NCBI GenBank assembly: GCA_002698995.1 | Contig: PAAX01000015.1 | Coordinates: 31,990-95,989 of the forward strand | DNA length: 64,000 nucleotides | DNA from: Ignavibacteriota bacterium | GTDB lineage: Bacteria > Bacteroidota > Ignavibacteria > Ignavibacteriales > Melioribacteraceae | Reading direction: 5' to 3' | Position numbers and translations under genes: made by a program | The notes under the pieces: generated by a model | What the model was told of the DNA's origin: nothing | Database searches by the model: none | The model's input: the letters and a program-made list of their open reading frames with translations, nothing else | Part shown: positions 17,004-26,238 of the stretch, piece by piece | How positions within the stretch are numbered: the stretch's first letter is position 1 | Layout: each line of letters starts with the position of its first letter

Positions 17004-17471
17004 TTACTTATTGAACTTAAACCCTTTTATTGGTTCTCTTAATGTTAATACAGGACAAGGAGCTTTACGAACAACTTTTTCAGCAGTGCTGCCAAACAAT
17101 AGATGTTCCATTCCAGTATGTCCATGTGTGGCAATTATAACCAAATCGGCATCAACTTCAGATGCTGTGGAATTAATTTCAAAAAAAGGTTTACCCATTT
17201 TAATTATAATATTCCACTTTAATGATTCACCTATCATTTGCTTTGCTAAATCTGTTAATTCATTATGTGCTCTTTCTGAAAGATCTTCATCTACAGAAGG
17301 ATAAGCAATTTGTCCCATACTAAAATCAGCCGGATAAACAGCAGGTTCAATAACATAAACCAGATGAATTTCTGCTTTAAAGTGATGCGCAAAATCAATT
17401 GCATATCTTAACGCATTTTTAGAATAATCAGAAAAATCGATAGGGACTAAAATTGTTTTAATCATTTGCAT
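17004..17471 (-). CDS. Universal stress protein (UspA family)
   Basis: 155 aa single-domain Usp with the N-terminal TILVPIDFSDYSKNALRYAI and the ATP-binding G-2x-G-9x-G(S/T) pattern in THGHTGMEHLLFGSTAEKVV, followed by CPVLTLR. Such proteins bind ATP or related nucleotides and support survival under stress. The start at 17471 is preferred because GGAGGTG lies 5 bases upstream; the frame also has an ATG 12 bases earlier that would use that Shine-Dalgarno as coding sequence. It overlaps the end of the cNMP-binding protein gene by 14 bp, so translation is probably coupled. Confidence 0.9.
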   Translation of the reverse strand: MQMIKTILVPIDFSDYSKNALRYAIDFAHHFKAEIHLVYVIEPAVYPADFSMGQIAYPSVDEDLSERAHNELTDLAKQMIGESLKWNIIIKMGKPFFEINSTASEVDADLVIIATHGHTGMEHLLFGSTAEKVVRKAPCPVLTLREPIKGFKFNK

Positions 17472-18018
17472 GTTCACCTCCATTTATTTGTTGGAGTTTT
17501 TTTAGAAGTACTAAATAATCTTCATTTACAGTACGCAATCTGGTTGCAACTATTTGTGAAATTCCTTTTGCAATTTTTATTCCTTCTTGAGGAAAATTAT
17601 CCATAAATTCATCGAGATCGGGTTTAAAGAGAACAACAATTCTAGAATCTTTTTTTGCAATTGCAGAAGCCGATCTTGGCGAATCATCAAGCAAAGCTAA
17701 TTCACCAAAAAAATCTCCTTTTGTTAATTCGGCTAAAACTTGTCTGCCGCCGTCTTTACCTTCTTGAACTATTACTACTTCACCTTCATGAATTATGTAT
17801 AAACCAATCCCAGGATCATGCTGATGAAAAATCATTTCACCATCTGAATAAACTCTGTTATGAGTAAGCTTAATCAATTCCTTTAAATATTTTTTTCTCA
17901 CTTTACTAAAAGTTGGTATTGCTTTGAATATTTCCAAAATATCATTTTTAGCAGTAGGTGATTTGAATAAGTTATTCCAGTAACTGCTTCCTTTAATTTT
18001 AGGACTAATTTTTTGCAT
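17458..18018 (-). CDS. Cyclic nucleotide-binding domain protein without DNA-binding domain
   Basis: 186 aa. A CRP-type cNMP-binding barrel covers about residues 30-150, with GDFFGELALLDDSPRSASA, the phosphate-binding cassette containing the Glu and Arg that contact cAMP or cGMP. The C-terminal part (150-186) is a helix rich in charged residues; there is no helix-turn-helix, so this is not a transcription factor of the Crp/Fnr type. It may be a regulatory subunit or binding adaptor. Flanked by HisA and Usp genes on the same strand with short gaps, in a cluster that also has a GAF protein. Confidence 0.85.
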   Translation of the reverse strand: MQKISPKIKGSSYWNNLFKSPTAKNDILEIFKAIPTFSKVRKKYLKELIKLTHNRVYSDGEMIFHQHDPGIGLYIIHEGEVVIVQEGKDGGRQVLAELTKGDFFGELALLDDSPRSASAIAKKDSRIVVLFKPDLDEFMDNFPQEGIKIAKGISQIVATRLRTVNEDYLVLLKKLQQINGGEHAND

Positions 18019-18027
18019 AATTATCTC

Positions 18028-18780
18028 TTAATTAAAAATTCCGGATTCGGCTACACGCCAAATCTTTTGACAAGGAAATTTATTTTCGTATAAAGCTCTT
18101 CCTATAATTACCGAATCTACATGATTTACAGTATCTTCTTTAACTTTTATTAAATCTTTATAACCGCTAATTCCACCGGAAAGAGTAACTTTTAATCCGG
18201 TTGAATCAGCAATTCTATTTGATAAATTGCAATTAGGACCAAGCATCATTCCATTAGTTTTTACATCTGTCACAATAATTCTTTCGGCTCCTAAATCTTT
18301 TAATTTAACTGCGTAATTATCTGCATTTATTTTTTGAACAGATTTTCTTCCTCTTATTGCCACACTATCATCAACAACATCAATAGCAGCAACAATTTTA
18401 CTAGGACCAAAATTTTCTAATATTTTAACAAATTCTTTTGGATTCTCGAAAGCTAATGTTCCAATTACAAGTCTGCATATTCCCAAATCCATTAATTCTT
18501 TAGCATCTTCAAAACTTCTAACACCGCCGCCATATTGCACTGGAATTACAACGGACTCACAAATTTCTCTAATAACATCAAAGTTTTTATGCGAATGATC
18601 GGTTGCTGCATCAAAATCAACAACATGAATCATTTTAGCATTTTCAGTTCTCCAAATCATTGCCATATCAACAGGATTGTTTCCATATTCCTTACAATTT
18701 AATTCCGGAATTCCCTGAACAACTCTAACTGTCTTCCCATCTTGAATATCTATTGATGGTATAATTAAAAAATTGTGCAT
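18028..18780 (-). CDS. hisA: HisA: ProFAR isomerase
   Basis: 1-(5-phosphoribosyl)-5-[(5-phosphoribosylamino)methylideneamino]imidazole-4-carboxamide isomerase, histidine synthesis step 4; 250 aa TIM barrel. The catalytic Asp sits in IPSIDIQDGKTVRVVQG at the N-terminus and the second in IIVTDVKTNGMMLGPN; phosphate-binding loops are VQYGGGVRSFEDA and TLSGGISGYKDL. It is separate from any other his gene in this window, lying between an acyl-CoA dehydrogenase gene (1 bp away) and the cNMP-binding protein gene. TrpF/HisA bifunctional PriA is a formal alternative, but nothing supports it. Confidence 0.9.
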   Translation of the reverse strand: MHNFLIIPSIDIQDGKTVRVVQGIPELNCKEYGNNPVDMAMIWRTENAKMIHVVDFDAATDHSHKNFDVIREICESVVIPVQYGGGVRSFEDAKELMDLGICRLVIGTLAFENPKEFVKILENFGPSKIVAAIDVVDDSVAIRGRKSVQKINADNYAVKLKDLGAERIIVTDVKTNGMMLGPNCNLSNRIADSTGLKVTLSGGISGYKDLIKVKEDTVNHVDSVIIGRALYENKFPCQKIWRVAESGIFN

Positions 18781-18781
18781 T

Positions 18782-19927
18782 TTAGATAAACCATTTCCCG
18801 TTATTTTTAATTGTTTTCCTGCTTATTATAAGCTTCTGTATTTCACTTGTTCCTTCAAAAATTCTTAATATTCTAGCATCTCTATAAAATCTTTCAACTG
18901 GCAACTCTGCAGAAAATCCCATTCCGCCATGAATTTGCAGAGCTTTGTCGGCTACTTCAGAAACAGCTTCCGAGCAATATAGTTTTACCATTGCTGCTTC
19001 TTGTGATACATCTTCTCCTTTATCAAACTTGAAAGCTGTTCTGTAAAGCATACTTTCCATTGCATAAATTAAAGTTGTCATTTCAGCAATCATAAATTGT
19101 ATAGCTTGAAATTTAGCAATTGGCTGATCAAATTGCTTTCTTTGATTTGCATATTGAACAGACATTTCTAATAGTTCTTTAGCTGCACCAAGAGCACAGG
19201 CACCAATTCCTAATCTTCCTGTATCCAAAGTTTTCATTGCAATTAAAAATCCACGGCCGTCAACTCCAATAATATTATCCTGCGGAATTTCAACGTTTTC
19301 AAAATTAATTGTATTAGTAACAGAGGCTTTAATTCCTAATTTTTTTTCATTCGGACCAACAGTTACTCCGGGAAAATCTCTTTCAACAACAAATCCGGTT
19401 ATGCCTTTATCTGTTCTGGCAAACACAGAAAATAAATCTGCAACTGCACCATTTGTGATCCAAATTTTTTCTCCATTTAAGATCCATTTCCCATCTTTTA
19501 ATTCTGCTTTAGTCTTTAAATTAAATGCGTCTGAACCTGCACCGGCTTCAGTTAATGCAAATGCCGCAATTTTTTCTCCGGAAGTTATAGAAGGTAAATA
19601 TTTCTTTTTTAATTCTTCCGATCCGCCGATATAAATTGCATTTGCACCAATTGATTGATGCGCACCAATAAACGCTGCTGTAGAACTGCATCCTCTGGTA
19701 ACTTCTTCTTGAGCAATACAATAACCAACTTCTCCAAATCCGCCACCTCCATATTCTTCTGGAAATGAAGTACCGAGCAGACCATTTTCTGCTAATTTAT
19801 TCTTCAAACTATCCGGGATATGTTCTTCTTTATCCATTTTTTGTGCAATCGGTTTTATTTCTTTGTTTGTGAAATCTCTGACCATTTCTCTTAACATTTT
19901 TTGATCATCAGAAAAGGTAAAATCCAT
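18782..19927 (-). CDS. Acyl-CoA dehydrogenase
   Basis: 381 aa FAD enzyme of the short/medium-chain type, oxidising acyl-CoA to enoyl-CoA and handing electrons to electron-transfer flavoprotein. Signatures: AFALTEAGAGSDAFNLKTKA (FAD and substrate), WITNGAVADLFSVFAR, and the C-terminal QIHGGMGFSAELPVERFYRD followed by RILRIFEGTSEIQ containing the catalytic Glu. Chain-length preference cannot be read from the sequence. The Fe-S protein at 21590-23590 is a plausible downstream electron acceptor via ETF. First gene of the reverse-strand run ending at 15005. Confidence 0.93.
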   Translation of the reverse strand: MDFTFSDDQKMLREMVRDFTNKEIKPIAQKMDKEEHIPDSLKNKLAENGLLGTSFPEEYGGGGFGEVGYCIAQEEVTRGCSSTAAFIGAHQSIGANAIYIGGSEELKKKYLPSITSGEKIAAFALTEAGAGSDAFNLKTKAELKDGKWILNGEKIWITNGAVADLFSVFARTDKGITGFVVERDFPGVTVGPNEKKLGIKASVTNTINFENVEIPQDNIIGVDGRGFLIAMKTLDTGRLGIGACALGAAKELLEMSVQYANQRKQFDQPIAKFQAIQFMIAEMTTLIYAMESMLYRTAFKFDKGEDVSQEAAMVKLYCSEAVSEVADKALQIHGGMGFSAELPVERFYRDARILRIFEGTSEIQKLIISRKTIKNNGKWFI

Positions 19928-20145
19928 AAAAATCAGTTCCTTTAATATGTTATAGTAGTAAACGAAAATAATTAGTTAGAATAGCAAAAACAACTTATTT
20001 AGAAAATATAGGATAAATAGATGTTGTTTATTAAATTTATATCGAGAATTTATTCGTTATTTGTAATTGTTTCTTTGAAAATAGATATTCCTTTATTTTG
20101 AATTGATTTCTTGACTTTTGAAGCATCAATCCTGATATTTACTAA

Positions 20146-20979
20146 ATGCGTAAAGATTTCCAATTAGAATTTAAAGATAATGAGATAATCAACTGCACAG
20201 TTTTTTATCCTTCCCAAAAAGTAATTTCAAAAACTATAGTTTTTGTTCATGGCTTTAAAGGATTTAAAGATTGGGGATTTGGTCCTTATTTATCCGAATA
20301 TTTTAGACAAAAGGGATTTTGTGTTGTTGCTTTTAATTTCTCTTTAAATGGAATTGGAAATGATTTCCAAAATTTTACTGAATTTGATAAATTTGCAAGA
20401 AATACTATCAGCAGAGAAATTGACGAACTCAATTTTATTATTGAACATGTTTCAAATAATACTTTTGCAGATTTATCAACTAGCAAAATTGGTTTATTAG
20501 GTCACAGCAGAGGAGGTGCGGTTTCTATTCTTACTGCTGCACAAAACAAACAAATTAATGCTTTGTGTACTTGGGCTGCTGTTTCAAAGTTTGATAGATT
20601 TTCAAAGAGACAAAAAGAAGAATGGCAGAAGAAAAAGGTTCTTGAAGTAATTAATGCAAGAACAAATCAAGTAATGAAAATGAATTATTCTTATTTGAAA
20701 GATATTTTGGAAAATAAAGATGATAAACTAAATATTGAAAAAAGTTTATCCAGCTTACAAATTCCATTATTAATTTGCCATGGTGAACAAGATATAGCTG
20801 TTCCGGTAAAAGAAGGTGAAAAGCTTTATAGTTGGTCAATTAAAGAAAGAACCGAATTTTTCTCAATTCCTAAAACGGGACATACTTTTGATATTAAACA
20901 TCCGTTTGAGGAAAGCAATGAAAAATTTGAAAAACTTCTTTCAAAAACATCAGATTTTTTTACTAAATTTTTGAATTAA
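20146..20979 (+). CDS. Alpha/beta hydrolase
   Basis: 277 aa serine hydrolase fold. VFVHGFKGFKDWGFGPYLSE forms the oxyanion-hole region, LGHSRGGAVSI carries the nucleophile Ser, CHGEQDIAVP the acid Asp, and PKTGHTFDIKHP the catalytic His. There is no signal peptide, so it is cytosolic. Similar proteins are annotated as esterases or dienelactone hydrolase-like; substrate unknown. It is divergent from the acyl-CoA dehydrogenase gene across 218 bp that must hold both promoters, and bioY follows 22 bp downstream. Confidence 0.9.
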   Translation: MRKDFQLEFKDNEIINCTVFYPSQKVISKTIVFVHGFKGFKDWGFGPYLSEYFRQKGFCVVAFNFSLNGIGNDFQNFTEFDKFARNTISREIDELNFIIEHVSNNTFADLSTSKIGLLGHSRGGAVSILTAAQNKQINALCTWAAVSKFDRFSKRQKEEWQKKKVLEVINARTNQVMKMNYSYLKDILENKDDKLNIEKSLSSLQIPLLICHGEQDIAVPVKEGEKLYSWSIKERTEFFSIPKTGHTFDIKHPFEESNEKFEKLLSKTSDFFTKFLN

Positions 20980-21001
20980 CTTTTTAGGAGTAAGTTGAAT
21001 T

Positions 21002-21577
21002 ATGTTAAAAGAAGCAGTTAAGCAATCGAAAACAATTAGTGTGATAAGCAATGTCAAATCTTCTCAATTATTATGGATATTAGCTTTTTCTTTTTTAATG
21101 GTTTTAGCAGCAAATGTAGCTGTTCCTGTTAAACCTGTACCGTTTACTTTACAGACAATGATTGTGCTATTATCTGGTGCATTTTTAGGTGCTAGAAATG
21201 GTGCTTTTTCTCAAATTATTTATTTGGCATTAGGTTTAATTGGTTTACCGGTTTTTGCAAATTTTAATTTTGGTCCGGCTGCTTTAATTGGTCCAACCGG
21301 CGGATATTTACTTTCATGGCCATTTGCAGCTTATTTAGTTGGATATTTAGTTGAAAGAAATAAATCGACACTTAATATTTCTTTAGCAATGATAGTAGCT
21401 CACATTTTAATACTTTTAACTGGTGCATTATATTTATCAGTTTTCTTTAATGGTAATTTGGAAACTGCATTATTCAGTGGAGCAATTATATTTACTCCTT
21501 GGGATGCAATTAAAGTTGTTGCCGCAATTAGTATTTATAAAGTATTATCAAGCAGATATCCTAAACTTCCTAAATAA
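21002..21577 (+). CDS. bioY: BioY family biotin transporter (ECF substrate-binding component)
   Basis: 191 aa inner-membrane protein with about six hydrophobic segments. Family motifs: AANVAVPVKPVPFTLQTMIV near residues 35-55, LGARNGAFSQIIYLALGLIG and LIGPTGGYLLSWPFAAYLVG, then FTPWDAIKVVAA at the C-terminus. BioY binds biotin and works alone or with shared ECF energising proteins, none of which is in the window. TAGGAG precedes the ATG. No biotin operator (BirA site) was found by eye in the 22-bp gap upstream. Confidence 0.92.
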   Translation: MLKEAVKQSKTISVISNVKSSQLLWILAFSFLMVLAANVAVPVKPVPFTLQTMIVLLSGAFLGARNGAFSQIIYLALGLIGLPVFANFNFGPAALIGPTGGYLLSWPFAAYLVGYLVERNKSTLNISLAMIVAHILILLTGALYLSVFFNGNLETALFSGAIIFTPWDAIKVVAAISIYKVLSSRYPKLPK

Positions 21578-21589
21578 TTAGAAGATTAA

Positions 21590-23590
21590 ATGGAATTAAA
21601 GAATATAATCTTTACAATAGTATTTTTATCAGCTTTTGGCTTTTTAGCTTTTAGTTTGAATAGAGTTATTGGTTATTTAAAACTTGGTCAAAAAGAAAAC
21701 AGATTTGATAATATTTCTTCAAGAATTAAAAATGTTCTTAAAATTGCTTTTGCCCAATCTAAGTTATTGAGAGATCCGGTTGCAGGAAGCGTTCATTTTA
21801 TTATTTTTTGGGGATTTATGCTTTTTATTTCTGCTGTTATCGAAGCAATAATTCAAGGCTTTTATTCTCCGTTTACATTTGAGTTTTTAGGACCGTTTTT
21901 TTCAGTAATTACTATTGTACAAGATTTGTTTGGAGTTCTTGTAGTTCTTTCGGTACTTTTTGCATTATATAGAAGATTTATTCAAAAAATTAAAAGATTA
22001 GAAGTATCTAAAGAAGGGCAGCTTGATGCCGCTTTTATTTTGCTGTTAATAATGTTTGTCGTGCTTTCGATGTTCGGTCAAAATATTTCTTTGGTAGCAA
22101 AGCATAATTTTGAATTAGCAGCTTTTGAAATAAGACCTATTTCTTATCCTCTTGCTAAACTGTTTTATTCTGATCCTTCAACGGCAGTTTTTCCTTTTGA
22201 GATATTTTGGTGGATTCACATTCTGCTTGTATTCGGATTTATGAATTATCTCCCTTATTCCAAACATTTTCATGTTATAACTTCAATTCCAAATGTATTT
22301 TTCTCAAAGTTTGATGAGAAAAAATATGCTTTAAAACCGCTCAACCTTGAAGATGAAAACATTGAGCAGTTTGGAGCTTCAGATGTTGAACATCTCACAT
22401 GGAAACAAATGCTTGATGGATATGCTTGTACGGAATGCGGCAGATGTACTTCTGCATGTCCCGCAGCAAATACAGGCAAGCCCCTTTCACCAAGGAAAAT
22501 TATTGTTGATATAAGACGTAGAGTGGAAGAAAAAGCTCCTTTAATGGCGGCTGGTATTGAAGAAAAAGAGGGAATTACCGATAAAACTCTTGTAAATGAT
22601 TTTATAACTCCGGAAGAACTTTGGGCTTGTACAAGCTGTAATGCTTGTGTTTATGAATGCCCGGTTAGTATTGAGCATTTAGATTCTATTATTGAAATGA
22701 GAAGAAATCTTGTTTTAATGGAATCGAATTTTCCTCAAGAACTTAATACTGTATTTAAAAATCTAGAAACTAATTTTTCACCTTGGGCTTTTAATCATCA
22801 AGATAGAGCAGCTTGGGCTGAAGGTATGGATATCAAAACTATGTCTGAAGACTCAAATGCAGAAGTTCTATTCTGGGTTGGATGTGCCGGTTCTTATGAT
22901 TCAAGATACCAAAAAGTTACAAAAGCATTTGCAAATATTATGAAAGAAGCCGGAGTAAATTTTAGAATTCTTGGTACTGAAGAAAAATGTAATGGTGATA
23001 CTGCAAGAAGATTAGGAAATGAGTATCTTGCTCAAATGATGATGCAGGAAAATGTTGAAACTCTTAATGGTTATAATGTTAAAAAAATTGTAACAGGTTG
23101 TCCACATTGCTTTAATTCATTGAAGAATGAATATCCGCAGTTCGGAGGTAATTTTGAAGTTCAGCATCATTCGGAAATGATTGAAGAATTAATTGAAAAA
23201 GGTAAAATTCAATTAAAAGATGAAGAAGTAAAATCAAAAACAACTTTTCATGATTCTTGTTATCTTGGCAGATATAATAATATTTATGATGAACCAAGAA
23301 ATCCTCTCAAACAAGTTAAAGGTTTAGAACTTGTTGAAATGGAAAGAAATAAGGATAAAGGATTTTGCTGCGGTGCAGGCGGCGGAAGAATGTTTATGGA
23401 AGAAACCATTGGAACCAGAATTAATGTAAACAGAACGGAAGAAGCTTTAAACACAGGTGCAGATACAATAGCTTCTGCTTGTCCTTTCTGTATGACGATG
23501 ATGTCTGATGGGGTTAAATCATTTGAAAAACAAGACGAAGTCTCAGTTAAAGACATTGCAGAAATAGTCTGGGAAAACATACAAAAATAA
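21590..23590 (+). CDS. Membrane Fe-S oxidoreductase with NarI-like, ferredoxin and CCG domains (EMO-like)
   Basis: 666 aa. The N-terminal third (1-240) has about six membrane segments with histidines of the NarI type, expected to bind b haem. Next come two [4Fe-4S] motifs, CTECGRCTSACP and CTSCNACVYECP, then two CCG domains (GCPHCFNS; CYLGRY and FCCGAGGGRMF, SACPFC) of the HdrD/GlpC type. This layout matches the electron-transfer flavoprotein:menaquinone oxidoreductase proposed in syntrophs and other anaerobes, which moves electrons from ETF to menaquinone. The acyl-CoA dehydrogenase gene 1.7 kb upstream fits that role. A heterodisulfide or lactate-linked function is the alternative. Confidence 0.85.
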   Translation: MELKNIIFTIVFLSAFGFLAFSLNRVIGYLKLGQKENRFDNISSRIKNVLKIAFAQSKLLRDPVAGSVHFIIFWGFMLFISAVIEAIIQGFYSPFTFEFLGPFFSVITIVQDLFGVLVVLSVLFALYRRFIQKIKRLEVSKEGQLDAAFILLLIMFVVLSMFGQNISLVAKHNFELAAFEIRPISYPLAKLFYSDPSTAVFPFEIFWWIHILLVFGFMNYLPYSKHFHVITSIPNVFFSKFDEKKYALKPLNLEDENIEQFGASDVEHLTWKQMLDGYACTECGRCTSACPAANTGKPLSPRKIIVDIRRRVEEKAPLMAAGIEEKEGITDKTLVNDFITPEELWACTSCNACVYECPVSIEHLDSIIEMRRNLVLMESNFPQELNTVFKNLETNFSPWAFNHQDRAAWAEGMDIKTMSEDSNAEVLFWVGCAGSYDSRYQKVTKAFANIMKEAGVNFRILGTEEKCNGDTARRLGNEYLAQMMMQENVETLNGYNVKKIVTGCPHCFNSLKNEYPQFGGNFEVQHHSEMIEELIEKGKIQLKDEEVKSKTTFHDSCYLGRYNNIYDEPRNPLKQVKGLELVEMERNKDKGFCCGAGGGRMFMEETIGTRINVNRTEEALNTGADTIASACPFCMTMMSDGVKSFEKQDEVSVKDIAEIVWENIQK

Positions 23591-23603
23591 AGGAGGAAGT
23601 ACA

Positions 23604-23789
23604 ATGAGTGAAAAATATCAACAACTATTGGATCATGTAAAAAGTTTAGAACATGACGTAGAAAAATTCTATGTTAAAGGTCAAGCTGCTGCCGGAACTC
23701 GTTTGAGAAAAGGTTTAAGTGATCTAAAAAAATTAGCTCAAGATATTAGAAATGAAGTACAAGATATAAAAACACAAAGAAAAGCTTAA
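23604..23789 (+). CDS. Histone H1-like small basic protein
   Basis: 61 aa, starts MSEKYQQLLDHVKSL and continues with KFYVKGQAAAGTRLRKGL and KKLAQDIRNEVQDIK. It matches the short histone H1-like/Hc1 family widespread in Bacteroidota and Chlorobiota; the Gly-Thr-Arg-(L/V)-Arg-Lys core is typical. Probably a nucleoid-associated protein, although DNA binding has been little tested in this group. AAAGGAGG gives a strong ribosome binding site, and a rho-independent terminator follows at 23815. Confidence 0.85.
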   Translation: MSEKYQQLLDHVKSLEHDVEKFYVKGQAAAGTRLRKGLSDLKKLAQDIRNEVQDIKTQRKA

Positions 23790-23814
23790 AAAAATTCTGT
23801 AAAACTAATTTTTG

Positions 23815-23851
23815 AGGCTATCTTATCATAATTGTAGGATAGCCTTTTTTA
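23815..23851 (+). terminator. Rho-independent terminator after the H1-like gene
   Basis: AGGCTATC and GATAGCCT pair around a loop and are followed by TTTTTT. Being transcribed DNA with a stable hairpin, it also argues against starting the next gene at the in-frame ATG at 23812. Confidence 0.85.
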
Positions 23852-23859
23852 ATATTTAT

Positions 23860-25101
23860 ATGATCAAATTAATCAAATCTATTTTTTTTATAATCGTTTT
23901 TTCTTTAATTCTAACTGCTCAGGAAAGAATTACAATTTCTGCAGTTGGCGATTTAATGGTTCATTCAACACAATTTAAATATGCTCAAGTTGATAAAGAT
24001 AGTTTTGACTTTAATCCTGTATTCAAATATGTAAAACCTATTTTTGATAAATCAGATTTTGTGATTGGCAATCTTGAAACTGTTGTAGCAGGTTCAAAAT
24101 ATGGTTATTCAGGTTATCCTTTATTTAATACTCCAATTGATTTTCTAGATGGATTAATGTTTGCCGGATTCGATTACGTTAGTTTTGCAAATAATCATTC
24201 ATTAGATAAAGGTTTACAAGGATTAATAAATTCATTGAGAAATCTTAGAGAAAAAGGGATACATTATTCCGGTGCAAATATTGATGAAAATGAGAAAGAT
24301 TCATTAAAAATTTATGAGATAAACAATATCAAGTTTGCAATTCTCAGCTATTCATACGGAAGTAATCTTAATCCACTAACTGATAGAAATGATTTTCATT
24401 TTAATTTTATTGATAAGAATGAAATTAAAACGGAAATCAAAAAATATAGAGATGCCGGTACTGATTTGATAATTATGTTTTACCATTTTGGAAATGAATA
24501 TCAAAGAAAACCTTCACCTTATCAAGTAGATATAGTAAATGCATCACTTGAATTTGGCGCCGATGTTATTATTGGTGCTCATCCACATGTACCTCAACCG
24601 ATTGAAATAAAACACTCATCCAAATCAAATATTGATTCTGTTCTTGTTGCATATTCATTAGGTAATTTTATTTCAAATCAAAGATGGCGTTATTCTGATG
24701 GCGGACCTATTGTAAACTTAACAGTAGAAAAAGACAACTCAACAAATAAATTAAAGTTGGTTTCAGTAGATGTCATTCCGACTTGGGTATTTAAAGGTAA
24801 TACGGAAAATGGCTCCGAGTATATTATTTTTCCATCACAATTATCGTCAAAAGATTTTGAAATTGACTATTTTAGCAAGTCTGATTATTCTGAAATGAGT
24901 ATAAGTTTTAATGATATTAAAGAAATTATGATTCCACAAGAATCAAAAATTGTAAAGCTTTATTGGCCTTACAAATCAAATTTTAGTGAGATCTCATTTA
25001 AGTCTTTTGAAATTGTAACTCCTCAAAGAGATTTCTCTAAAGAATTAACTTATGAACAAGAAAGCAAGTTTATCCATAATTTTTCTAACGGTATTTATTG
25101 A
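23860..25101 (+). CDS. CapA family secreted metallophosphoesterase-like protein
   Basis: 413 aa from the ATG at 23860, which gives a normal signal peptide (MIKLIKSIFFIIVFSLILTA); an upstream in-frame ATG (23812) would read through the terminator. The mature part has the CapA/PgsA fold: ISAVGDLMVH, GNLETVV, FDYVSFANNHSLDKG, IIMFYHFGNEY and GADVIIGAHPHVPQP, i.e. the metal-ligand D, N, H set of the PGA_cap family. CapA proteins take part in poly-gamma-glutamate or capsule export, but in this group the role is unknown. Its 3' end overlaps the MFS gene by 50 bp. Confidence 0.88.
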   Translation: MIKLIKSIFFIIVFSLILTAQERITISAVGDLMVHSTQFKYAQVDKDSFDFNPVFKYVKPIFDKSDFVIGNLETVVAGSKYGYSGYPLFNTPIDFLDGLMFAGFDYVSFANNHSLDKGLQGLINSLRNLREKGIHYSGANIDENEKDSLKIYEINNIKFAILSYSYGSNLNPLTDRNDFHFNFIDKNEIKTEIKKYRDAGTDLIIMFYHFGNEYQRKPSPYQVDIVNASLEFGADVIIGAHPHVPQPIEIKHSSKSNIDSVLVAYSLGNFISNQRWRYSDGGPIVNLTVEKDNSTNKLKLVSVDVIPTWVFKGNTENGSEYIIFPSQLSSKDFEIDYFSKSDYSEMSISFNDIKEIMIPQESKIVKLYWPYKSNFSEISFKSFEIVTPQRDFSKELTYEQESKFIHNFSNGIY

Positions 25102-26236
25102 CCTTCTGGGATTTGGAATCCTTATTCCAATTTTACCAACTTTTGCAGCAAAAGATTTAGGTATTTCTGATTTTGGAATTGGAATTATTGTTGCAATCTT
25201 CTCATTTATTCAATTTATTTTCAATCCTTATCTCGGTAAAATGTCAGATAAATTTGGACGAAGACCTTTAATATTAATAACACTTTTAATTTCATCAATC
25301 TCTTATATTATTTTTGCTTTTGCTCATTCATTTTGGATGCTTTTCTTTGCAAGACTTTTAGCCGGAGTAGGAGGAAGTAATATTGGTGTTGCTCAAGCTT
25401 ATGTTGCAGATGTAACTTCAAAGGAAAAACGATCTAAAGGAATGGGAATTATTGGTGCTGCATTTGGATTAGGTTTTGTTTTTGGTCCTATGATTGGAGG
25501 CATTCTGTCAAAATTCGGTTATTCTGCTGTTGGATTTGCAAGTGCATCTTTTTCTTTTTTGGCTTTTGCATTTGCTTATTTTCTTTTACCGGAATCAATT
25601 AAGGAAAAGTCAAAATCTGTTGAGAGAAAATTTGAAATTATAAATCTTAGTTTGGTAAAACGAATATTGACCGATAAAGTAGTTGGACTTTTTGTAATCA
25701 TTTTTTTCATAATAGTTTTTTCGATGGCTAATATTTACGGTACTTTTTCTTTAATGGGTTACAAGGTTTATAATTTTAGTGATTTAGAGATTGGTTATTT
25801 ATTCGGAATTATTGGGTTAATAGGTGCTGTAATTCAAGGTGGATTAATAAATAAATTAAACAAAATTTTTAGTGATAAATCATTAATTCTAATTGGAATA
25901 TTTTTAATGATTCCCGGTCTTGGCCTTTTACCGTATGGACAAAATTTCCTCGGTGTTGCAATTATAGCTTCAGTTCTTGCATTAGGAACAGGCTTACTGC
26001 AGCCTACTGTTTTAAGTATGATATCTAAATTTTCACCTGATAATGAACAAGGAAGTATTCTCGGGATGAATCAATCTTTTGCTTCTTTGGCCAGGGTTTT
26101 AGGTCCTCTTTGGGGAGGATTCGCTTATGATTTTATCGGGTTTCAATTCCCGTTTTTAACCGGAGCTGCTTTTACTTTAGTAACTTTTTTAATTGCTCTG
26201 GTATTATTAAATTCATTAGTATTAAAAGAAAGTTAA
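25052..26236 (+). CDS. MFS transporter, drug:H+ antiporter type
   Basis: 394 aa, 12 predicted membrane segments. The N-terminal FIDLLGFGILIPILP is typical of the TetA/Bcr-like DHA1 group, followed by the A-loop motif GKMSDKFGRRPLI and the antiporter motif C-like GAAFGLGFVFGPMIGG in the fifth helix. Substrate not predictable; multidrug or metabolite efflux. The start at 25052 lies within the end of the capA-like gene in another frame, so translation is probably coupled. The Dus gene starts 2 bp after its stop. Confidence 0.9.
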   Translation: MNKKASLSIIFLTVFIDLLGFGILIPILPTFAAKDLGISDFGIGIIVAIFSFIQFIFNPYLGKMSDKFGRRPLILITLLISSISYIIFAFAHSFWMLFFARLLAGVGGSNIGVAQAYVADVTSKEKRSKGMGIIGAAFGLGFVFGPMIGGILSKFGYSAVGFASASFSFLAFAFAYFLLPESIKEKSKSVERKFEIINLSLVKRILTDKVVGLFVIIFFIIVFSMANIYGTFSLMGYKVYNFSDLEIGYLFGIIGLIGAVIQGGLINKLNKIFSDKSLILIGIFLMIPGLGLLPYGQNFLGVAIIASVLALGTGLLQPTVLSMISKFSPDNEQGSILGMNQSFASLARVLGPLWGGFAYDFIGFQFPFLTGAAFTLVTFLIALVLLNSLVLKES

Positions 26237-26238
26237 CT

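Noticed and set aside
23812..23859. Earlier start for the CapA-like gene
   Set aside because: This stretch is the terminator hairpin of the preceding gene, and the signal peptide begins at 23860.
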